Positions 56,579 to 64,000 of a stretch of DNA of 64,000 bases are shown here, one piece after another. Both the position numbers and the translations under genes were made by a program. This DNA is from Telopea speciosissima (Eukaryota > Streptophyta > Magnoliopsida > Proteales > Proteaceae). The notes beneath the pieces were generated by a model that was not told the origin of the DNA, searched no databases, and saw only the letters and a program-made list of their open reading frames with translations. Position 1 is the stretch's first letter; every line of letters begins with the position of its first letter. The DNA is taken from assembly GCF_018873765.1 (NCBI RefSeq), contig NC_057923.1, forward strand, positions 7,390,413 through 7,454,412, given 5' to 3'.

Positions 56579-57547
56579 AAGGATATTGCGTTTTTGGAGC
56601 GCCTCCCCCGATGCTAGGCCTCTTGCACATGCTCGCCAAAGGAGATTCTTAATTTTGGGCTGGGTTTGGCAGCCCCAAACCTTTTTTCAAACACCATCAG
56701 GAATGTGATCTCTCTAATTTGGAGTTGACATGGACGGGCCCACAGCTTCAAGGTGAGCTTGAATATTGGTAAGATTGTGATAAGCCGATTTAACAGAAAA
56801 TACCCCATTCTTCGCCGCACCCCAAATCAAAGAGTCCTCACCTGGAAAGAAACTCAACGCAATCTTCTTAATGGCACAAGCATCAGACGGGTAAAAGAGA
56901 GATGAAAGCAAATCCTCTTTCCAGGTCCTATTATCGTGGTCGATAAGCTCCGCAACTGTGGATAGAGAGCACCCCTCGGGCCTTAGAAATTGAAGCTTAA
57001 AACCAACAAGGGACAGGATCCAGTTATCCTCCCAGATACGCACTGAGGTACTGCTTCCAATCTTCCACAACAACCCTGCCATTAGAGCTTTTCTCCCCTC
57101 CAACAGGCTCCTCCACGCCCACGAAGGCTGGTTGCCCAGAGTAGCTTCCAAGAAGGAGCACTGTGGAAAATATATGCTCTTAATAAATCTAGCCCACAGG
57201 GAGTTTGGCTAGTCCCAGAACCTCCACGCCACTTTCGCAAGAAGAGCCAAATTGTGCGTAGCTGAGTCCCTAAAACCCAATCCACCTTTCTCTTTGGATT
57301 TACACATCCTGCTCCAAGCCACTCAATGAATTTTGGAAACACCCTCCGACTTCCCCTAGTAGAAATTTGCTGCCATTTTCCTCAGATCATTGTGAGTGGC
57401 CTTTGGAATTTTGAAGTGGGAAGACGCAAAGTTAGGCATTGCAAAAGCCACCAACTTGAGGAGCACTTCACGACCCGCATGAGTAAGTAGCTGCTGTTTC
57501 CAATTCTGAATGCGACTCGATACCCTATCATTTATATCTCTAAACAC

Positions 57548-58231
57548 CTATGCCTTGGATAGCCCAAACTCTGTTGGCAAGCCCAAATATTTTGCTGGTC
57601 CATCCCCAAAAGGAATTTTGAGAACTCTGGAGAACCATCGTTTAAACTTCGAGTGGGTATTTGGACTAAAAGTGATACTCGACTTCTTCAAGTTGATTGC
57701 TTGACTGAATGCACGACAATAAAGGTCCAGGCAAGCTTTGAGATTACACACTTTAGTAAGCTTGACTTCCGAGAACAGTAAGCAATCATCTGCAAACATT
57801 AGGTGGGAGATTGGTTGGGCACGATTGCGCACCTTAATCCCTTTGATCAAATTGCCAACTTCAGCTTTAGAGATCACAGCCGACAGAGCTTAGGAGCACA
57901 GAATAAATAGAGCAAGGGATAGAGGGTCTCCTTGGCGAATACCTCTAGAAGGAGTAATAACACTCTGAATGGCCCCATTGATAAGAAGGTTGTAGTTAGC
58001 GGATCTGACGCAAGCCATAACCAAGGAAACCCAATGCCCATTAAAACCCAGCTTGTGCAACATCGCCTCAATAAAAGGCCATTCCACTCGATTATATGCC
58101 TTTTTCATATCAAGCTTCAGAGCGAGTAAACACTTCTTTCGCTTCTTTATGTAATGAAAAACTTTATGAGCCACCAATATATTATCAAAAATCGACCTCT
58201 CTGGGATAAAAGCCGATTGGGTTGGAGACAC
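57548..58231 (-). pseudogene. LINE-2 reverse transcriptase palm
   Basis: FIPERSIFDNILVAHKVFH, LALKLDMKKAYNRVEW (catalytic Asp), GIRQGDPLS and LMFADDCLLFSE (FADD catalytic pair) appear in order in the same frame as the endonuclease, interrupted by a stop at about 57887-57889. It forms the polymerase core of the former LINE polyprotein. Confidence 0.87.
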
Positions 58232-58246
58232 TAAATCACTAAGAAT

Positions 58247-59779
58247 CTATTGGAGACGAGTAGCAATCACCTTAGTAATCACTTTGAACACCACCCCACA
58301 TAAGCTGATGGGACGGAATTGTTCAACCATCTCAGGTGTGCGGGATTTTTGGAGAAGACAAATCAGGGACTTGCTCATTTTCGTAGGGATAATACATGTT
58401 TGCAAGAAATCACTCACAAAGGCAAATAGATCATCGCAAATTACATCCCAAAAATTCTGAAAAAAGGTAGGTGGAAGCCCATCAGGCCTAGGTGATTTAA
58501 GAGGGCCCATGGAAAAAATAACATCCTTAACCTCCTCCATGGAGGGCGATCGGCACAACATCGCATTCATGTCAATAGTAACCACCGTCTCCACCGAGTC
58601 TAAGACTAAATTAACAGCTTCAGAATCAATAGCCTCAGATGTAAATGCATTTGTAAAGTGCTCCTGAACAAGTGTATGTACCTGATCTTGATTTGTTGTC
58701 CACCTGCCCGCCTTGTGCTTGAGCTTCAAGATTTTATTTGTGGCCCTCCGTTGAAGAGTAGAATTGTGAAAGTAAGCCGTATTTAGGTCACTTTCCTTCA
58801 ACCACACATTCCGAGACTTTTGCTTCCAAAGGACCTCTTCTCTTGCCAACTCTTCCGCTAGCAGCTGACTAACTGAGTTGATTCTAGCCTGGGAGTACAC
58901 CGATTGCTTTTTGCTTTGTAAATGCTCCATCTCCTGTTGTAGCCTTCTAATGGTTGTTTGGATATGTCCAAAGACCTCAACATTCCACTTTTTAAAAACA
59001 AACTTGCAATTCCCCATCTTCTTTTGAATTTGCACCGCAACAGTACCGATAGACGGGATGCTCCACGCCTTGCACGCCACCTCCTTGCATTGTGGGTGTC
59101 GAAGCCAAGTCGCCTCAAACCTAAAAGGACGAGCCCCACGGATTCTACCACCCTCAGAGTCGATAATGAGTGGGTTATGGTCTGATCCCACCGCCGGTCT
59201 CACAAAAACAGTTGCATCAACAAAACGGCTCCTCCATGAGCTGTTCGCCAGAGCACGATCGAGCCTAATACGAATATTGGATTTGTCTTGGAACTTCTTT
59301 GCATCATGCCCATTCCTGATGGAACCCCCTACTTTCTTGTGCCATCCTAGATAGGAGTTAAAATCACCAGCACACAGCCAATCCTCCATCCTGTGCTCAC
59401 CAATGCTGACTAACTTATCCCACACCTGTTGGCGCCTTACACTGACTGGGTCACCATAAATCCACGATAGGAAAAAGGGGGGCTCTTTGTTAACTTCCAC
59501 TGAACAGTCAATAATATGCTTATCTGAGAACAACACCTCCATTATAACATGGGCTTGCCAAAGTATAGCCAAACCCCCAGCCGAACCAATTGGATCAACA
59601 ACATAACAAGAAGAAAAGTTTAAAGCCTTATAGATTTTCTCCATTTTACCAGCCACACATTTGGTCTCCATAAGAAAGATTATTTCTGGCTTATCCCTTG
59701 ACGAGAGATTACGTAACGATCGGACTGTCAAAGGTCTCCCCAACCCTTGGCAGTTCCAACTCATAAACTTCATGATCAC
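58247..59779 (-). pseudogene. LINE-2 endonuclease and N-terminal RT
   Basis: 510 codons start MIMKFMSWNCQGLGRPLTVR with the APE-type endonuclease motifs SWNCQG, METKC (catalytic Glu), GDFN and SDHNPLI (catalytic His). The segment between KKFQ and KSNIRIRLDRAL is shorter than usual and lacks the NPFTW-type motif common in plant LINE endonucleases, implying an internal in-frame deletion of roughly 30 codons. RT-start motifs PLKSPRPDGLPPTFFQ and FRPISLCGVVFKVI close the frame. It nicks target DNA in active relatives and is likely dead here. Confidence 0.87.
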
Positions 59780-59787
59780 CCCTGGGG

Positions 59788-60357
59788 CTATTCTCCCCCA
59801 GCCGCCATGGGGCCATATTGTAAAAAATGCTCCTCATCCATTTCAACAATAGCCGATCCATGATCAGACTGAGAAGTAGCTTTTGCTTTCCTTGCTCGCT
59901 TCACCTTGATTCTTTCTTTAGATGTCTCAGGAGGTGGGGGATGAGTCTTCTTTGGTTGCACAAGAGGGTTCTGTATAGGTTGGACCAGTGACTGTTGGGT
60001 GTTAGAAGGACTATGTGGCTTTGGACGTGAGGGATCAAGTTGGTGCTGGTTGGTAGCAGGAATATGGTTCAGCATTTGTGGCAAAACGGAAACACCTAGC
60101 GACTGCACTATCCCCCCAGGTAATTGCAAAGGGATTAGACCACCAGGTGATGATTGGTGATAGGGGAGAGAGAAACCAGATTGTAAGTTGGTTGAGGGAA
60201 CATGTGGGCCCATGGTGGACAGGGAGAATGATGAGAATTGGGGTAAAAGAGCCAAAAGCGCATTGGTGAGGTCTGGCCTTTGGCTAAGCTGGTTTGTAAG
60301 GTAGCTCAGAGGGTTGATATCATGGTTTTGATGTGGTGTTGTGATATGGTTACTCAT
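59788..60357 (-). pseudogene. LINE-2 ORF1 C-terminal part
   Basis: This 189-codon frame, directly upstream of the endonuclease ORF on the - strand, is rich in Pro, Ser, Gln and His. It has a basic stretch (RIKVKRARKAKA) and an acidic end and shows no zinc knuckle. Its position fits the gag-like ORF1 of a plant LINE. The apparent start MSNHI is not the true start: the same frame continues on the far side of the LTR element (63918-64000). Confidence 0.6.
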
Positions 60358-60368
60358 TGATGGGATGG

Positions 60369-60685
60369 TGATACCAGCTCAAATAGGGAGGTGTCATCAA
60401 CAGATGGCACTAATATAACTGGTAGACACAGCAGACCAGTCAAGAAACCAGCCTGGCATCAAGAATATAAAATGTGAAAGGAAGGACTTAAATGTAATAC
60501 TAAGAAAGTAGAATAATGGATAACAGAATTGGTTATGTACTTGTATAAATACATTTGATCAATAGAAAGGAAGATAGGTCGGAAGTTGAGAAGTTTCTCA
60601 TATTTTTCTTTCTTCTTCTTTTACTCTGTTTTCTTTTCTCAAGTTCTTCTTTATTTCCCAATTTTTCTTTCTTTGTGACCCATCA
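60369..60685 (+). repeat. 5' LTR
   Basis: It starts TGATACCAGCTCAAATAGGG and ends GTGACCCATCA. It contains TATAAATACA at about 60543-60552 as a candidate TATA. It is followed by TTGGTGCTTTCATTG, which begins like a primer-binding site for a tRNA ending GCACCA; the tRNA is not identified. Confidence 0.9.
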
Positions 60686-60706
60686 TTGGTGCTTTCATTG
60701 TTAACC

Positions 60707-61519
60707 ATGACGGAAGGAACTCGAGCTCGACAGACTTAGTTGGCTCTAGAGAAGATGGCCGCTCAGATGGCAGCAATGCAAAAGGAATTTTCCCAAAAAT
60801 TTGATAAGCTAACTGCAGATGTGGAAGCACAGAGGGTCAATTCACAAGAACATTCTGCGCAAGGAACAGATTCTTCGCATGCTATAATGCCGGTGTCTCA
60901 AATCAGGACTGTGAAACTGGATTTTCCAAGATTTGGAGGAGGAGATCCAACGGAATGGCTGTTTAAGGTAGACCAATTTTTTTCATTTCATCAAGTACCT
61001 GATATGCAACGATTGCCTATGGTTTCTTTTCATTTAGATGGTGAAGCTTCAAGTTGGTTCCAATGGGTCTTACAAAGCCGACAGTTGCGATCTTGGCCTG
61101 AATTTGAGGTGGCATTGAGGTATAGATTTGGTCCTTCTCTGTATGAAGACTCTCAGGGTTTATTAACTAAACTGACGCAGACTAATTCAGTTTTGGAGTA
61201 TCAGACTCAGTTTGAATCCTTATCCAACAAGGTTTTTGGGTTATCAGAACAATTTCTCAAGAGTTGTTTCATTTCTGGGCTCAAACCAGAGATCCGGAGA
61301 GAAGTCATAGCACATCAACCACTCACAATGCATCATGCTATACGATTGGCTAGACTGCAAGAAGATCGGTTGCAAGACATGCGGATGGCTACTAGGTCGT
61401 GGCAACCAAGAATTGGAGTATCATCCCCAATCTTGAATCCAAGACCAGTTGCAGCATTGCCATCACCTTCAAAAACGAATAGAGGACCTGGAAGAAAATT
61501 GACCCAAATGCAAAGTTAA
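60707..61519 (+). pseudogene. gag region of the LTR element
   Basis: The original ATG at 60707 (MTEGTRARQT) is followed after ten codons by a stop (60737-60739). The remaining frame, 60740-61519, carries VKLDFPRFGGGDPTEWLFKV and SFHLDGEASSWFQW, typical of the plant Ty3/gypsy retrotransposon gag domain. It then runs through LTQTNSVLEYQTQFE and ends at a stop just before the zinc knuckle. In active relatives it forms the particle shell. Confidence 0.88.
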
Positions 61520-62764
61520 GAAAAAAGAGAAAAAGGCTTGTGTTTTTCTTGCGATGAAAAATATGCTCCAAACCATAAGTGTAAGAATAAAGGTGCATGT
61601 TTCTGGTTTGAAGGAGCGGATTATGAGGATTCCATACCTGTATTAGAGGAGGAAGCTAGTATAGATCCTTATGCAGGGGCTATGGAGACTGTTGATGCTA
61701 GTCCAGTCATCAGTCTTCATGCACTTATGGGTCATCAAACACCTCAGACTCTGAGAATGCAGGGCCAGATATCACACAAACAGCTGCAAATGTTAATTGA
61801 TGGGGGTAGCACCCACAATTTCATTCAAGAAAAAGTGGCTAAATTTCTTGGCTTAACCATCACTCCTTCCCCTCATTTTAGGGTGCTGGTGGGAAATGGG
61901 GAGTACATTACTTGCATTGGAATGTGTTCCAGAGTAGAGTTGGTGCTCCAAGATCATTCCTTTTGGATAGATTTTTTTATCATTCCGTTGCAAGGAGCTG
62001 ATATAATTTTGGGAGTTCAATGGTTGCAGCTATTGGGCCCTATTGTCACAGATTATGCTAAGTTGACTATGGAATTCCAGTGGGAAGGCAAACGAGTGCA
62101 TCTACAGGGTGTAAATAGTTCAGCTGCTGGGCTTATTTCTAGCAATAATTTGCAATTTATTCATTCTCATGGAGGAAGGATATTCTGTTTGCAATTATTG
62201 CCTCAGGAGCAGTCCTTCCCATCTGCCCAGTTGTTTTCTTGTACTACTGACCTTCCTAGTGCTATCCAGAAGCTGTTACACCAATATGAGAAGGTATTTT
62301 TTGAACCACAATCTCTGCCTCCACCTAGGGTAACTGATCATAAGATTGTGTTAGAGGATAATACTAAGGTTGTCAATATTCAACCTTATAGATATCCTTA
62401 TTATCAGAAGAATGAGATTGAAAAATTGGTGGATGACATGTTGACACAAGGCATTATACAGCCTAGCACCAGTGCATTTAGTTCCCCTGTGTTGCTTGTT
62501 AAAAAAAAAGATGGGACTTGGCGTTTTTGTGTGGATTATATCACTAGTCTACCTCAATCGCGTGGTTTTACAGTCATCTTGGTGGTTGTGGACAGATTGA
62601 CGAAAGCTGCACATTTTGGTCCATTGCGATCTCATTTTAATGCTCATAAAGTTGCTGAGTTGTTCATGGCTATGGTCTGTAGGCATCATGGTTTACCAAG
62701 ATCTATTGTGAGTGACAGAGATCCTGTTTTTCTTAGTAAGTTTTGGCAGCAACTGTTCAAGTGA
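61520..62764 (+). pseudogene. pol fragment: zinc knuckle, protease, RT start fused to integrase
   Basis: It has a CCHC knuckle CFSCDEKYAPNHKC, an aspartic protease with LIDGGSTHNFI (a Gly replaces the usual second-position Ser/Ala of D-S/T-G variants), a VGNGE flap and ILGVQWL. The RT start follows (YPYYQKNEIEKLVDDML, FSSPVLLVKKKDGTWRFCVDY). At about 62538-62545 it jumps directly to integrase ITSLPQSRGF, VVVDRLTKAAHF and SDRDPVF (two of the DDE residues). The YVDD palm and RNase H are deleted. Stop at 62762-62764. Confidence 0.88.
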
Positions 62765-63709
62765 CAAGGGAAACAGTTGAGGATGAGTTCTTCATACCAT
62801 CCACAAACAAATGGCCAAACAGAGGTTGTGCATAGATGTTTACAACAATATCTCAGAAGTTTTGTAACAAATCAGCCTCATCAATGGACTCAATTCTTGT
62901 ATCTTGCCGAGTTTCACTATAACACTGCATTTCACTCTTCTATTGGAATGACTCCTTTTCAAGCTGTTTTTGGGAGAGCTCCTCCCTCCATTCTAGTTTA
63001 TTGCAGAGGGACTAGCAATCTGGAGTTATTGGATCAGGATTTGGGCACTAGAGAAGACATTCTACAGCGGCTTAAAACTCATTTGAGCAAGAGCCAAGCT
63101 GCAATGAAGAAGCAAGCTAACAAACACAGGACTGAATTACAGTTACAAGTGGGTGATTTGGTGTTAGTCAAGCTTCAACCTTATAGGCAGACTACTGTTG
63201 CCAATAGATCTTCCAATAAGCTGGCTCCAAAATTTTTTGGTCCATTTCCTGTTGAGTAGCGAATTAATTCTGTGGCTTACAAAATCAGATTACCAGAGCA
63301 TTCCAAAATACATCCGGTGTTTCATGTTTTAGCTCTTAAACCTTTCAGAGGGGATCACACCGACCTCATTCAACCCCTCCCTTTACCTGCTGCAAATGTT
63401 GACAATTCTCCTCAATTTGAACCCTTGGCTGTGATAGCAGAAAGAAGGATTCTCAGACAAGGAATATGGGTCCCTCAAGTTTTGATTCAATGGGAAAACT
63501 TACCCTTGGAAGAGGCTTCTTGGGAGGATGCACGGGAATTTCATACTCTCTACCCAGCATTCCACCTTGAGGACAAGGTGTCTTTTGAAGACATAAGGGA
63601 TGATACCAGCTCAAATAGGGAGGTGTCATCAACAGATGCCACTAATATAACTGGTAGACACAGTAGACCAGTTAAGAAGCCAGCCTGGCATCAAGAATAT
63701 AAAATGTGA
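62765..63709 (+). pseudogene. Integrase C-terminal part and chromodomain-like tail
   Basis: In the same frame as the upstream pol, it carries SSYHPQTNGQTEVVHRCLQQ (third catalytic Glu), FHYNTAFHSSIGMTPFQAVF and GDLVLVKLQPYRQ. After a stop at 63257-63259 come KIHPVFHVLALKPFRG and VLIQWENLPLEEASWED, the chromodomain-like region found in chromovirus integrases. The reading frame ends at 63709, about 109 bases inside the 3' LTR. Confidence 0.88.
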
Positions 63710-63917
63710 AAGGAAGGACTTAAATGTAATACTAAGAAAGTAGAATAATGGATAACAGAATTGGTTATGTACTTGTATAAATACATTTGATCAATAGAAA
63801 GAAAGATAGGTCGGAAGTTGAGAAGTTTCTCATATTTTTCTTTCTTCTTCTTTTACTCTGTTTTCTTTTCTCAAGTTCTTCTTTATTTCCCCATTTTTCT
63901 TTCTTTGTGACCCATCA
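63601..63917 (+). repeat. 3' LTR
   Basis: It is the same length as the 5' LTR with about six substitutions (for example GATGCCAC for GATGGCAC, CAGTAGACC for CAGCAGACC). Its first ~109 bases also encode the pol C-terminus. A clear polypurine tract before it is not evident; AAGACATAAGGGA is the nearest candidate. Confidence 0.9.
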
Positions 63918-64000
63918 GATGTTGAAAGATGGGAATGGATTAGTTGGAGTTGATTGGTCTTGGGGATGTTTATGATGTGGATATGATATGTATGGGTGGG
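63918..64000 (-). pseudogene. LINE-2 ORF1, portion upstream of the LTR insertion
   Basis: On the - strand this reads as an open Pro/His/Ser-rich frame in the same composition style as ORF1 at 59788-60357, and is in phase with it once the LTR element and one 5-bp duplication are disregarded. It is truncated by the window edge. Confidence 0.6.

Larger units (their letters stand above)
55666..60368 (-). mobile_element. LINE retrotransposon (LINE-2), 3' end to ORF1; continues at 63918-64000
   Basis: The poly(A) is the T run 55666-55677. On the - strand, 5' to 3': Pro/Ser/Gln-rich ORF1 (59788-60357), endonuclease and RT start (58247-59779), RT (57548-58231), thumb/linker (56714-57547), zf-RVT (around 56339-56578) and RNase H (55692-56300). 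One frame runs from 59779 to about 56340 with in-frame stops (for example after RLQ at 58244 and after ILCS at 57887). Shifts to other frames follow in the RNase H region. The 5' end lies beyond the window, so its target duplication cannot be checked. An LTR element interrupts ORF1. Confidence 0.9.
60369..63917 (+). mobile_element. Ty3/gypsy-type LTR retrotransposon, internally deleted
   Basis: Two 317-bp LTRs (TGATACC...CCATCA) bound gag, protease, partial RT, integrase and a chromodomain-like tail, all on the + strand. The LTRs differ at about six positions. Flanks GATGG (60364-60368) and GATGT (63918-63922) are a 5-bp target duplication with one mismatch. The whole coding region is one reading frame broken by stops at 60737-60739, 61517-61519, 62762-62764 and 63257-63259. 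The RT palm, RNase H and integrase zinc-finger region are missing. It cannot move by itself. Confidence 0.92.

Overview
The window is nuclear DNA of a flowering plant. It carries three intron-bearing or leader-intron-bearing genes of plant-typical families, plant LINE and Ty3/gypsy retrotransposons, and dense short inverted-repeat elements. The gene content looks dicot-like, but I cannot name the species from sequence alone.

Genes. (1) An ABCA2-type half-size ABC transporter lies on the + strand at 6703-13045. I resolved 16 coding exons that splice in phase into about 972 residues, and one intron is of the GC-AG type. (2) A UTP18-like WD-repeat nucleolar protein is an uninterrupted + strand frame at 17859-19565. 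It has a probable 2.6 kb leader intron and a telo-box near the inferred transcription start, as expected for ribosome-biogenesis genes. (3) An IQ67-domain calmodulin-binding scaffold of the IQD31/32 type lies on the - strand at 25487-36903. It has six coding exons and about 576 residues, and its second intron (6.1 kb) is swollen by transposons. The three genes are unrelated in function and show no operon-like organisation.

Mobile DNA. The left edge (1-1298) is a long-terminal-inverted-repeat element carrying a fragment resembling a bHLH transcription factor gene. A second gene-carrying element (51081-52698) holds a fragment of the autophagy E1-like gene ATG7 and is nested in another inverted-repeat element. 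A 5'-truncated LINE at 40023-44178 has a near-perfect target duplication and is split by a hAT-like element (40649-41622) with a perfect 8-bp duplication. A second LINE (55666 to beyond the right edge) is interrupted in its first ORF by a 3.5 kb Ty3/gypsy-type element (60369-63917). That element has two 317-bp LTRs, lost most of its reverse transcriptase through an internal deletion, and carries several stop codons. A PIF/Harbinger-like element with TAA duplications sits in the second IQD intron.

Short repeats. Several families of about 80-180 bp fold-back elements recur across the window, and some are nested in one another. There is also a three-copy tandem array of about 262 bp at 48148-48930. 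Regions 19.6-25.4 kb, 36.9-40.0 kb, 44.2-50.8 kb and 52.9-55.3 kb contain no gene I can support.
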